The notes under the pieces were generated by a model that was given only the letters and a program-made list of their open reading frames with translations, did no database searches and was not told where the DNA came from. Below, piece after piece: positions 30,633 to 39,500 of a stretch of DNA of 64,000 bases (position 1 is its first letter; each line of letters begins with the position of its first letter). The translations under genes were made by a program, and so were the position numbers. The stretch comes from Desulfohalovibrio reitneri (GTDB lineage Bacteria > Desulfobacterota > Desulfovibrionia > Desulfovibrionales > Desulfovibrionaceae), in the NCBI RefSeq assembly GCF_000711295.1, contig NZ_JOMJ01000003.1, positions 943,001 to 1,007,000 of the forward strand. The letters run 5' to 3'.

Positions 30633-30926
30633 CTACTCCCCCCAATACCATGACTCGACCACCTCAACCTGCACGAACCTCGCGCTCCTGCGACGCCAGG
30701 AATCGAACACCGTGATCACCGCACAGCCGATTTTGTCGCCGGGATAGATGTATCCCGACGAATCGACCCAAACCACGTCCGGATCGGAACTTTCAAATTC
30801 CGGCTCTTCAGCGTAATCGCCATGAATGGCCAGTTGAATGGGTGGTCCCCATGCGTATCGGGACACTCGAAGGGTCCTGGGCGACACGTCCCAGTAGTCA
30901 ATCTTGAGCTTGTTGCGGATGGACAT
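30633..30926 (-). CDS. small phage protein with BIG2-like Ig domain
   Basis: 97-residue protein whose C-terminal two thirds resemble a bacterial Ig-like (BIG2) domain: FESSDPDVVWVDSSGYIYP followed by GCAVITVF and a last strand FVQVEVVE. Such domains decorate phage virions and bind carbohydrate weakly. It follows the PAAR gene by two bases. Confidence 0.65.
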   Translation of the reverse strand: MSIRNKLKIDYWDVSPRTLRVSRYAWGPPIQLAIHGDYAEEPEFESSDPDVVWVDSSGYIYPGDKIGCAVITVFDSWRRRSARFVQVEVVESWYWGE

Positions 30927-30928
30927 GG

Positions 30929-31192
30929 TCAGTTGTCCTCCGTGTTCGGGCTGCCGGTCACGATCACCGCTCCGCAGCCGGTGATGTCGCCGACGCGGGC
31001 ATTGGGAAGCCCTTCCGTGATGGTATCGAGGCTTCCGGTCACGATGGGCGTCACGCCATGCCCCGGGATGGGACAGATATGCAAATCACCCATGCGGGCC
31101 ACCTGCATGCCGTTGTCGAAAGTCCGGCTCGCCCCGGTGACGATGACGCCGCCATGACTGCTGATGTCGCCGAGTCTCGCTTGTGGTCTCAT
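30929..31192 (-). CDS. PAAR-domain spike tip protein
   Basis: PAAR-repeat protein (87 aa) that caps the membrane-piercing spike. Seen: ARLGDISSHGGVIVTGA, then ARMGDLHICPIPGHG and ARVGDITGCGAVIVTGS, three repeats of the A-R-x-G-D type. The ATG at 31192 overlaps the upstream stop as ATGA; a longer in-frame start at 31282 is rejected because it lies inside that gene. Confidence 0.87.
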   Translation of the reverse strand: MRPQARLGDISSHGGVIVTGASRTFDNGMQVARMGDLHICPIPGHGVTPIVTGSLDTITEGLPNARVGDITGCGAVIVTGSPNTEDN

Positions 31193-31560
31193 GGTTTTAC
31201 CTTCAGCATCAGGTGAATCAGAAAGCCGACCAGACCACCGATGGTGCTGCCGATGGTCATGACCAGGCCGACAATCTTCCACATGGTCTCGGTCCCCATC
31301 TTGGAACCGACCCGAGCGTGTAGCCGGTCGATCTCCTCGGCGTGCCGGTGCAGATCGGCATAGATCGAACGGACCAGCACCTCGACGTTTTCCTTGTCCG
31401 ATTTTTTCTCGATTTCTCGCTCGATCTTCTCAAGACGGTCCTGGATTTCCCGGCGGTGGCTTTCGAGGATGCTTCGAAACTCCTCACGCCAGTGGTCGAA
31501 GGTTCGGGCCAGCAGCTCCTCACTCGCGGACAATCCGGTTGCTTGCGGCTTATCCGGCAT
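31189..31560 (-). CDS. coiled-coil protein with C-terminal membrane helix
   Basis: 123-residue protein: a long charged coiled coil (about residues 15-88) followed by one hydrophobic helix (MWKIVGLVMTIGSTIGGLVG at 93-112). This layout fits a holin-like or DUF1515-like phage membrane protein. It overlaps the glycosyltransferase (11 bases) and PAAR (4 bases). The M15 endolysin lies about 2.2 kb upstream in the same operon, which makes a lysis role plausible but unproven. Confidence 0.6.
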   Translation of the reverse strand: MPDKPQATGLSASEELLARTFDHWREEFRSILESHRREIQDRLEKIEREIEKKSDKENVEVLVRSIYADLHRHAEEIDRLHARVGSKMGTETMWKIVGLVMTIGSTIGGLVGFLIHLMLKVKP

Positions 31561-32320
31561 GGTCAGTCACCTTTTTGATGATATGGCGGCTTCTCACTTC
31601 GAGCTGGCACTCGTATTCACGGTCCAGCCCGCGTCGCTTCATGGCGGCGACGACCGCATCATAAGAGCATTGGATTTGCTCCAGCCGCCTTTGACACGAG
31701 AGCGATGCCCGATGGAACCGGTAGCGGTACAACGGTGTGCGCAGATGTTCTATCTCCGTCACCTCCGCAAGCCGCAGACACAGGTCGTAGTCCATCGCCA
31801 ACGGATAGGTCTCGTCGAACCCTTTGACCTGAGCGAAGGCCTCCATCCGGATCAGACGGAAATGGAAGGTCATGAAGTCGAGCAACATGCGGTCCTTGGA
31901 AAACGGAATCTGACAACGGCGTCCGAGTCCGCGTCGCTGGCCGTTGCCGTCGATCACCACATGATCCGTATAAACCATGCCGATCTCGGGGCGGCTCTCC
32001 AGAACGGCGGCCGTTTCTTCCAGGGCCGAGGGTTCGAGCAAATCGTCGCTGTCGAGAACCCCGATGTAGCGCCCCTGTGCCTCGGCGCAGGATCGGACCA
32101 GCGACTGGGCGTGGCCGATGCGTTCGCCACCGAAGATCCGGAAGCGGGAATCCATTTCCGCCATCTCCCGGGCGATTTCTACCGAGTTGTCGGTCGAGCC
32201 ATCGTTCCAGAGAATGGCCTCCCAGTCGGTCATGGTCTGCAGTTGCAGGCTTCGCAGAGTCTCTTTCAGAAACCCGGCCCGGTTGTAATAGGTGGTGACG
32301 ATAGTCACGAGTGGTTGCAT
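31550..32320 (-). CDS. family 2 glycosyltransferase in the tail operon
   Basis: GT-A fold glycosyltransferase (256 aa). Seen: PLVTIVTTYYNRAGFLKETL at the N-terminus, WNDGSTDNS (nucleotide site) and VLDSDDLLEP with the DxD metal motif at residues 90-93. The acceptor end has FDETYPLAMDYDLCLRL, the ED/YD-type motif of GT2 enzymes. Such enzymes are not structural; the gene sits between gpV and the spike tip as if it were a tail gene. It may glycosylate a virion protein or the host surface. Confidence 0.85.
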   Translation of the reverse strand: MQPLVTIVTTYYNRAGFLKETLRSLQLQTMTDWEAILWNDGSTDNSVEIAREMAEMDSRFRIFGGERIGHAQSLVRSCAEAQGRYIGVLDSDDLLEPSALEETAAVLESRPEIGMVYTDHVVIDGNGQRRGLGRRCQIPFSKDRMLLDFMTFHFRLIRMEAFAQVKGFDETYPLAMDYDLCLRLAEVTEIEHLRTPLYRYRFHRASLSCQRRLEQIQCSYDAVVAAMKRRGLDREYECQLEVRSRHIIKKVTDHAG

Positions 32321-32330
32321 GGTTTCTCCT

Positions 32331-33380
32331 TCAGGTGTTGATCAAGACGGTGTTCGTCGAGCGAATGATGATGTTTCCGGCCACCCCATCCATGAACACG
32401 AGGCTGCCGGACTTGTCGGTGGCGCTGATGCTTTCCTGGCCTGGCGCGGCGTTCATGCGCACCACCTGACCGGCCTTGTCGGTGAGACGGATCTGTTCGG
32501 CGGCGGCGGTGGAATCGACGAGGATTTCCTGGGTGCCGTTGAGGCCCCAGATGTGAACCTTTTCCCGGCCCTTGGTGGTATCGATGAGGATCTTCTGCCA
32601 GCGGGAGCGGCCCTTGTCGCACGAGAGGATGTGGACCTTCTCCTTGTCCTGCCAGGCTTCGAGGATCACCTGCTGGCGGCAGAGGTCGGTGAGCTGGATG
32701 CGGGCGCGGGAGCCGACGATCTGCGAGGCGATGTCGAGCTGGTCGCCTTTCTCGGCGTCCTTCGTGCCTCGGCGCAGGGCGTTGCCGCTCTGCATCTCGG
32801 GCTTCACCTTCCCTTCCATGGTGAGGATCTGTCCGGCACGGTCGATGATCCGCAGCAGCTCGTCGCCGTCGCGGTCATCGGCCAGGATGGTGTGGCCGGT
32901 TTCGGTCTTGAGCAGGACCTTCAGACGCGGGCAGTAATACGGCGGATGGCCGTGGTACTTCTTGTGTTCGAGATCGTCGTGCCGGTTGGCCTGATGCTCG
33001 ACCTTGTCCTCGCAGTCATGACAGAAGGCATTCGCGCAGGTGCGCTTCGATTCCTCGGGCTGCTCACCGGGATTGCTCTTGGCCAGCCAGACCCCGGTCC
33101 AGATCGGATACTGGACGACGCCTCCCTCGAACTCTGCCCAGACCGAAGCTCCTTCCTCGGGGACCAGGAACATGCCGGTGTCGTCGTTGCCGCCGTAGGG
33201 GAAACAGGGCGCGGCCCATTCGGACCAGTTCTCCCGCCCGCTGCCGAGCACGGCGGGGATTTCCAGGCGGACCCTGCCGAGGCGTTCGGGGTCGTTGTTG
33301 TCGCGCACGAAGGCCCGATACTTGCCGTACCAGCGGTTGCGGTAGCGCTCCTCGGATTGACGGTCGCGGGTTTCAAGCAT
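32331..33380 (-). CDS. baseplate assembly protein V / spike (gp5-like)
   Basis: Central spike protein (349 aa) of the gpV/VgrG type. Seen: an N-terminal OB fold (YGKYRAFVRDNNDPERLGRV, VPEEGASVWAEFEGG), a short cysteine-histidine segment (CANAFCHDCED and the following HANRHDDLEH-like region), and a C-terminal beta helix of repeating strands (ILIDTTKGREKVHIWG, ILVDSTAAAEQIRLTD). It would bind the PAAR tip encoded downstream. Confidence 0.85.
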   Translation of the reverse strand: MLETRDRQSEERYRNRWYGKYRAFVRDNNDPERLGRVRLEIPAVLGSGRENWSEWAAPCFPYGGNDDTGMFLVPEEGASVWAEFEGGVVQYPIWTGVWLAKSNPGEQPEESKRTCANAFCHDCEDKVEHQANRHDDLEHKKYHGHPPYYCPRLKVLLKTETGHTILADDRDGDELLRIIDRAGQILTMEGKVKPEMQSGNALRRGTKDAEKGDQLDIASQIVGSRARIQLTDLCRQQVILEAWQDKEKVHILSCDKGRSRWQKILIDTTKGREKVHIWGLNGTQEILVDSTAAAEQIRLTDKAGQVVRMNAAPGQESISATDKSGSLVFMDGVAGNIIIRSTNTVLINT

Positions 33381-33792
33381 GCTCCGCCTCCTGTTTTCGA
33401 CTGGCGTCCCAGGCCAGCCAGCCGCCGAGGCGAAGCGCCCAATACATGACCTGCCTTTTCCACAGAGGCACGCCCAGGGCCGCCATCAGTTCGAGAAAGA
33501 GGCGGTCGGCCGCAAGCCGCGAAACCTTGCCGGTGTGGTAGAGGTAGTCGTGAACGACGGCCGCCGGGGAATATCGCCCCCAGGGCGGCACCACGCGCCA
33601 GAACAGGCGCGGCACCGAGGCGAAGTCGGTCTCGAACCCGGCGGGCACTTCGATGATGCGGCCAGCGCCGGTGCGGACACGGAACGGCTGAGTCAGCCTC
33701 GCGGTCATTCCATTGGGCAGGATCTCCACCCGAAGCGGCCCGGAGAGACCCAGCGCGGTGCCGGAAAACAGGGTCTTGGTTTGGGCGCTCAT
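33373..33792 (-). CDS. DUF1353 family phage protein
   Basis: 139-residue protein with the DUF1353 features IEVPAGFETDFASVPRLFW and YSPAAVVHDYLYHTGKVSR. Common in tailed phages next to lysis or tail genes, with no established function. The ATG at 33792 overlaps the endolysin stop as ATGA. It overlaps gpV by eight bases. Confidence 0.8.
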   Translation of the reverse strand: MSAQTKTLFSGTALGLSGPLRVEILPNGMTARLTQPFRVRTGAGRIIEVPAGFETDFASVPRLFWRVVPPWGRYSPAAVVHDYLYHTGKVSRLAADRLFLELMAALGVPLWKRQVMYWALRLGGWLAWDASRKQEAEHA

Positions 33793-34163
33793 GACCGCCA
33801 CCTCGCCTTGCCCGACTGGCGCACGTCGAGATGGACCCAGGAGGCATAGACGCCGATGCCGCCCTCGCGGAAGAGTGGGATCTCCTCGGCGATGACCGCC
33901 AGTTCTTCAGGCGGAACGCCTGCCGGACAGCTCACGTCGGCCGCCATGCCCAGCGTGTGAAAACTCTGCTCCGCGCCGCCCACCGCCTTGTTGTGCCGGT
34001 TGCAGCGAAAGCCGCTGGTGATGGACAGCGGTTTGCCTATGCGGTCGCGCAGCGTCTGCAGGGCGTCGACCAGGTCGGGATGGACTGCAGCCGAATGGCC
34101 GCAGCAGTTCGTGCCTTTGCAGGCGAATTCCGAACGGTTGAAATTCTTGCTGAGATCACCCAT
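33789..34163 (-). CDS. M15-type peptidase (endolysin)
   Basis: Peptidase M15A-type enzyme (124 aa), likely an L-alanyl-D-glutamate or D-Ala-D-Ala endopeptidase that cuts host peptidoglycan at lysis. Seen: ITSGFRCNRHNKAVGGAEQS with the first zinc ligand following in SFHTLGMAADV (H and D), and WVHLDVR with the last histidine. There is no signal peptide, so export needs a holin or a virion-borne route. Upstream overlap with gpD is eight bases. Confidence 0.85.
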   Translation of the reverse strand: MGDLSKNFNRSEFACKGTNCCGHSAAVHPDLVDALQTLRDRIGKPLSITSGFRCNRHNKAVGGAEQSFHTLGMAADVSCPAGVPPEELAVIAEEIPLFREGGIGVYASWVHLDVRQSGKARWRS

Positions 34164-35439
34164 TGCCGCCTCCTTGTGTGACCGCGCCGGAATCCGCGTC
34201 GATGGTCACCATGGCTGGTGGCTCGTTTTGCGGCGTGGGCGGGGCCTCCTTGTCGTTGGGTTTGCCCTGGGACTCGGCGGACTTGTCGCCCGCGCCCTTG
34301 CCGAGGGCGTTCTTCTTGAGTTTGAGTTCGCAGAGATAGCCTGCGCCGCTGATGCTGTGGCACACCGAGTGGCAGTAATAGATGCCGGAAAACTTCTGGC
34401 CCACGCCCTTGATCTCGACGTTCTTCTTGGCGCGAAGCTGGGGAATGCCGATGGTGGCGGCGTCCGCCTCGACCTGACGCAGCTCGGCCTCGCGGAACTT
34501 GCCCTCGGCGCTGTCCTGGGCTGGCTCCTGGCGCGGCTCTTCGTGAAAGCCTTCGGAACGGTCGAAGCTGGGCACGATCTGCCCCGTCTCCTGTTCCTTG
34601 AAGCTGCCTTCGCCGGTGTTGCCGTCGACCAGATAGGTCTGCTTGCCCAGGGCCGTCCGCTCGGGGGTGGTGGCGTTGTTGGCCTTGTGCTCGACCACGT
34701 CCTTCTTGCGCGGGTCGATACCGACCGTCTTGGTCTCGACACCCGCGCCCTTGGCTCCCTGGGATTGGGTGCTGGGGCGGAACGAGCGCAGCAGGCCCTT
34801 GGTGTCGGTGAAATATTCGAGGGTCAGAAGCGGCGTCTGGTCGAGCTCGCGGGGATGGAAATGGAGTTCGTCATCCTGGATGTAGAAGACATAGCCGCTC
34901 ACGCCGTCGCCATCGCGGTCGCGGGCCTTTTCCGCCAGCTCCTTGAGGAACTGGGCGTCCGAGATGTTGCTTTGGGTGACGCGGAGATGGGTCCCCTTGG
35001 TGGCCGTGACCACCGGGGTGAGGCCGTTGGCGGCGGCGATCTGTTCTGCGATTTCCGAATAAAGGATGCCGGGAGCGGGTTTCTGCCAGACTTTTTGGTT
35101 CTCCTTGCCCGCGAGCTTGAAGCCCTTGTCGTAGGCCTTGATGCGGATGGTCGGATCGCCGTTTTCCGGGAAGTCATAATCGATGTCCTTGATGACCGCC
35201 TTCTTGCGCGGAGATAGATTCCCCACGTAGCCGAAGCGGGCCACGATCTCGTTGCCTTCCTGAAACAGCGGATCGTCGACGAACTGCAGGTTGCGGTCGG
35301 TCACCGACAGTTCGAGGACATCCAGCTCCTCCTCGTTGTCGGTGAAGACGAACGAGGTGATCTCCTGGGTAATGTCCTTCGAGAGGTCTTGCCCCTCGAT
35401 CTGAATCAGAAATGTCGGCTTGAAGGTATCCAGATCCAT
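34156..35439 (-). CDS. phage late control protein D-like (baseplate hub)
   Basis: Baseplate hub protein (427 aa) of the P2 gpD / T4 gp27 type. Seen: FLIQIEGQDLSKDITQEI at the start, ELSVTDRNLQF, ISDAQFLKELAEKARDRDG (the conserved gpD segment) and a C-terminal disordered proline-lysine tail after residue 375. It connects tail tube and spike. A 33-bp element lies 31 bases upstream. Confidence 0.8.
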   Translation of the reverse strand: MDLDTFKPTFLIQIEGQDLSKDITQEITSFVFTDNEEELDVLELSVTDRNLQFVDDPLFQEGNEIVARFGYVGNLSPRKKAVIKDIDYDFPENGDPTIRIKAYDKGFKLAGKENQKVWQKPAPGILYSEIAEQIAAANGLTPVVTATKGTHLRVTQSNISDAQFLKELAEKARDRDGDGVSGYVFYIQDDELHFHPRELDQTPLLTLEYFTDTKGLLRSFRPSTQSQGAKGAGVETKTVGIDPRKKDVVEHKANNATTPERTALGKQTYLVDGNTGEGSFKEQETGQIVPSFDRSEGFHEEPRQEPAQDSAEGKFREAELRQVEADAATIGIPQLRAKKNVEIKGVGQKFSGIYYCHSVCHSISGAGYLCELKLKKNALGKGAGDKSAESQGKPNDKEAPPTPQNEPPAMVTIDADSGAVTQGGGNG

Positions 35440-35469
35440 GCGTATCTCCGGCGGTTCGCAGTTCCCTGC

Positions 35470-35502
35470 TTACTTACCGGAAGGCATGGCGAGGTGTCGG
35501 AC
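35470..35502 (-). repeat. 33-bp phage element, copy 2
   Basis: Same 12 + 15 + 6 layout as copy 1 (plus strand TTACTTACCGGA-N15-TCGGAC). It lies between the gpX-like gene and gpD, 31 bases before the gpD start. A short GCAG-N4-CTGC stem (35458-35469) follows it. Confidence 0.75.
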
Positions 35503-35505
35503 GCT

Positions 35506-35796
35506 TCAGTCGAGCAGGCGCATTTGGACGTGTTCGCGAGAGGGAATGCGCAGGGCCAGGCCGGGCTCTAGCGCCAACGGGAAAAAGAGGTCGTTGTAAT
35601 CACAGATGATCCACCAGAGCCTGGCGTCACCCAGATAGCGGTGCGCGAGCAGATCCAGACGGTCGCCCTCGACGACGGTGTGCAGGCGATCGTCATATCT
35701 CGGAGTAATGTCGATGCGCTGACGCATGCCGAGGGAGGTGCCGTCGCTGTCCCGGTAGAGAACGCAACGGGCGTAGCGGGAATCACGGCCGATCAT
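35506..35796 (-). CDS. tail protein X-like (LysM-like)
   Basis: Small baseplate/tail protein (96 aa) with a LysM-like fold: YDDRLHTVVEGDRLDLLAHR, LWWIICDYNDLFFPL and ALRIPSREHV. Equivalent to P2 gpX or T4 gp53-like proteins that stack on the hub. It overlaps the CIS-tube gene by four bases. Confidence 0.78.
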   Translation of the reverse strand: MIGRDSRYARCVLYRDSDGTSLGMRQRIDITPRYDDRLHTVVEGDRLDLLAHRYLGDARLWWIICDYNDLFFPLALEPGLALRIPSREHVQMRLLD

Positions 35797-36263
35797 GAAC
35801 GTACCTCCGACCAGTTGATGGAACGGTCGACGTATTCCTCGAGGACGATGTCCACCTCGGCCCGTTGCGGCAGCAGGTTGTCCCGGTCGAACAGGCCGAA
35901 GAACCGCGCCTTCACCTGCCGGACGATGCAGGTCACGCCCGGGTAGAGATCTCCGAAAATCAGCAGCACACGGTGCGGCGCGTTCTTGAGCATGGTTCCG
36001 GCGTGTTCCGGATATTGCAGCGAGCGGAGCCAGTCGACCTTCTGTTTAACCGGCCCCTTGAACAGCTCGACCTTGAAGGCGATCCGGCGCGGTTCCCCGG
36101 CGACGTATTGGTAGCGCGGGTGGCTCATGCCGGGGATCTTGATCGTCGCGTAGTCGGTCGACTTCTCGTCGCTGATGGAGTTGGGGTTGTACTGGAATTC
36201 GAGCCGCTCCCCCGTGTCGGCGTCCACCAGATATCCCTTGATGGGCTGTTGATCCCAGGCCAT
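35793..36263 (-). CDS. contractile injection system tube-cap protein (CIS_tube)
   Basis: 156-residue protein with the N-terminal CIS_tube pattern: GERLEFQYNPNSISDEKST, RIAFKVELFKG and VTCIVRQVKARFFGLFD. It resembles Afp7/Pvc7-type proteins that join the tube to the hub, usually with a LysM partner. Here the LysM-like part is a separate gene right after it. Confidence 0.8.
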   Translation of the reverse strand: MAWDQQPIKGYLVDADTGERLEFQYNPNSISDEKSTDYATIKIPGMSHPRYQYVAGEPRRIAFKVELFKGPVKQKVDWLRSLQYPEHAGTMLKNAPHRVLLIFGDLYPGVTCIVRQVKARFFGLFDRDNLLPQRAEVDIVLEEYVDRSINWSEVRS

Positions 36264-36266
36264 TGC

Positions 36267-36578
36267 TTACACCTCGGCGATCTCGATGATCGGCTTGCCC
36301 AGTTGTCCGGCCCGGTCCAGTTCCCGCCGCATGCCGCTGGAAATGCCGTTGCCGGTGAACGCCCATACCTCGTCGCAACATTCCATGTAGGCCAAGCCGC
36401 AGGCGATCCCCGTCTCCCGCTGCTCGGGAACGCTGTCATCGGTAAAGGTTGGATACAACAAGTGCGGCGCGAACGGAGCGTGACCGCTTCTCATAACCTG
36501 ACGGCAAAGCGCCTCGGCGACCCTGACGTTTCGGGCTATGTCGCCCGCGAACGGGCTGCAGACAAAGATGCGTTTCAT
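36267..36578 (-). CDS. nucleoside deoxyribosyltransferase-like protein (DUF4406/DUF7768 type)
   Basis: 103-residue Rossmann-like protein: MKRIFVCSPFAGDIARN, HAPFAPHLLYPTF, CDEVWAFTGNGISSGM and KPIIEIAEV, typical for DUF4406/DUF7768 proteins related to nucleoside 2-deoxyribosyltransferases. The ATG at 36578 has GAGAGG a few bases upstream; a TTG at 36590 is rejected. It is a metabolic-type gene inside the tail operon, perhaps acting in nucleotide pools. Confidence 0.7.
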   Translation of the reverse strand: MKRIFVCSPFAGDIARNVRVAEALCRQVMRSGHAPFAPHLLYPTFTDDSVPEQRETGIACGLAYMECCDEVWAFTGNGISSGMRRELDRAGQLGKPIIEIAEV

Positions 36579-36586
36579 CGGTCCTC

Positions 36587-39500
36587 TCAAAGTGTTTCGT
36601 AGTTTCTGATCTTCCGCTCCCGAAGATCCTTGTAGACGGCCTCGGCCACCTTCCGGCCATCGATGTTGGTGGTCACGCTCAGTTCCACCGGTCGGTCGGC
36701 CAGGCCATCGAGGCGCGAGAGCAGCGATTCCAGCAGTTCGCGCGCTCCCGGACCGGCTTCCTCTCCGCGCTGGGGTGTCGCTGGAGCGGTGCGGGCCGGA
36801 GAAATCAACCGTTCGGAGGGCACCGTCTCGGCGAGTCCCGATTGCAGGGGCTTTGCAATCGGAGTCGGCGCGGACGTTATGGGTCGCTCGATCCCACCTG
36901 GTGCCAGAGAGGCATCTCCCTTTTCCAGTGCCAGTTCCACTGTGAGCGGCTGGATATAGTTCTTACTTACCGGCTCGACGGCCGCCGCGACGGTCTGCAC
37001 GGTGCCGTTCATCGGATGCGGAGGCGGAGTTGCCGTGGCCATGACCGGCTGGAGCATCAGCATGGCGCTCAGGGCCTTGGGCACCAGGCGCTCGTCCAGA
37101 CGCGGCACGAGACTGAGCACGCTTTCGATGATGCGTTGCCCAATCGATTCGGCGGGCTGCGCGGTCTTGAATGGTTGCTTCTGCTCGGCCACCTGCGGGA
37201 CCGGTCCTTGGACTCCCAGCATGGCGCGAGCGGAGGAGAGCAAACCGTTGGCAATCCCGGCGCTGCGATCCTTGATTGCCTGAATGCCCGCGCTCGCGCC
37301 GCTGGAAAGCCTTTGCCAGAGGGATTGCCCCTCGGTACCGGCACTGGCAAAGATTCGGCCCACAGCCCCGGGGACGGCAGACAGCGTGGCAACGATCCGG
37401 TCGCGGACATTGACGGCTCCCGTGGCCAGCGCATCCCAGGCATTGACCTTGGGCGGCGTGATTGCCAGCTCAGGCGTGTCGCCAAACAGGGATTGTTTGA
37501 GACCGCCGAAGATGGCACCGGCCTTGGCCGCGACGGATTGAGCCCCGGTGGTCAGCCCATCCCAGAGTTTTCCAGCCATTCGGAAGGGAGCCGAGGCGGC
37601 GTCCATGAGGTTGCCGCCCGCCGACTTGATCTGCTGCCAGGCTCCCGCAGCGGCCGAGAGAATCCCGCGAGCGGCGAAGCCGAACACTTTCGCGGGCAGC
37701 GACTGGGTAAGGCTCATGCCATCGGCGAGGGTCTTGAGCAGCGCGGAGCCGGAAGCGGTAAGTCTGGCGAGTGGTCCCTCGCGGGCATCGGAGAACGGCA
37801 GTAGATTGCGCAGCTTGCCCAGAGCGTTTTTGAGCATGGTGAAGGGATAGGTCACCGCCGACCAGATTCCTTCGCCCAAGGTGACGAGCAGCTTCTTGCC
37901 CGCCTCGAAGAAGGTGGTGTCCCCGGCGAAGAAGGAACGCACGGTGGCAAACATCTCCCGCAGGGTGCTGATGATCGGCAGATTCAGAATCGCCTGGCCG
38001 ATCTGTCCGGCGGCGTCGGCCACCAGGCGTCCGATGGAGGTGAAGATGCCGGAAATGAAATTCCAGACCCCGACCACCACATCCCGCGCCCAGCGGAACG
38101 GGGTGGCAAGAAAACCGTAGACCGCGCCGCCAATGGCCTTGAGACCGTCCAGCAGGGAGATGTCGCCGGTCAGCACCTGCCAGACCGCATAGATGATCTT
38201 CCCGGCGGCCACGAATGCCTCGCCGATCATGCGCACGGGCAACAGGAACTTGTAGATGAACTTGGTCGCTCCGATCAGGGACCCGACGATGATTTTGCCG
38301 ACCCAGACCACGCTGCGCACCACCACCGCCAGGGCTCGGACGATGAGCGACAGGTTCCAAGCCACGATCTTCAGGGCGAACGCCAACCCCTGCAGAAGCA
38401 CACCGGCGACGGTACCGATAACCGTGCCGAAGGTACGCCAGGACGACCCGTCGGTGGCGCTGACCGCCACGCCGAAAATCTCCACCACTGAAAAGACCGC
38501 GCTGGCCAATGCCGCGTAAGCGCTCATCAGGGTGCGGACGGTCGGTTCGAGGATGGCGCGGATGCGGCCAAAGGCATGGGAGAACGCGCCCCACAATCCG
38601 GACAGGGCCTCGCGAACGCGGTAATAGGCTTTGAAGACGGTGACCACGAAGCCCAGCAGTCCGGCGGATTCGAGCTTCTGGGCCAGTTCGGCCGACATCT
38701 GCCCGACGCCGCCGCTGAGCGAACCCACCAGCTCTCTGAACCCCCGGAACACCAGCGAGACCTTGTTCCAGGCCCCGGTGATGATCTCCTGAATGCCGCC
38801 GAAGTTGGTTTCCCATGCGCGTTTGAGCAGATACACCGAGAGGATCACGCCCGCGATGATCGCGGTGACGGGCAGAAAATAGGTCGCGACCGCCGAACCC
38901 ACCCCGGCCAGCGCGGCGCTGATGGCCACGAACCCTGCCTTGATGGCGGGAAGCATGAGTCCCACCATGCCTACGGCGGCGGTGACGGCTCCGGCCACGA
39001 CCAGAATGGTGCCGAGGGCCATGGATAATCCAAGGACCAGCCGGGTCACGCCCGGCATCGATTTGGCCATGCGCTGCAGGAACAGAATGAAGCGGGAGAC
39101 GCCGTTGATCACCGGCGTGACCACCGGCAGCAGAGTGCGGCCCAGGATTTCGCTGAGGTTGGCCATCTGCTGGCGCAGGAGCAGAAACCGGGCTCCGATG
39201 TCCTGGTTCATGGCGTCGGCCATCTGTTCGGTGACCGCCGTGCCGGTCTTCATGGCCCGGCCCACCGATTGGATATTGCCTTCGAGGCTCTCCATGCCCG
39301 CCGACATCTGCAGCAGGAACTTGACCGCCTCGTCGGAGCCGAAAGCCTTCTTCAGCTTCACTTGGGCGGCGGCGTTGGAGAGGTCGGGGAACTGGCGCTT
39401 GATCTCCTGCAGGATGGGAACCACGCCCTTGAGACGGCCGCTGGTGTCGGTGAAGGACAGGCCAAGCTCGTCACCGGCTTCGGCCGCCTTCATGATGAAC

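Noticed and set aside
36961-36974. GGTAAGTAAG sequence inside the tape measure gene resembling the 33-bp element
   Set aside because: Only about 12 bases match, the second half at fixed spacing is absent, and it is ordinary coding sequence.
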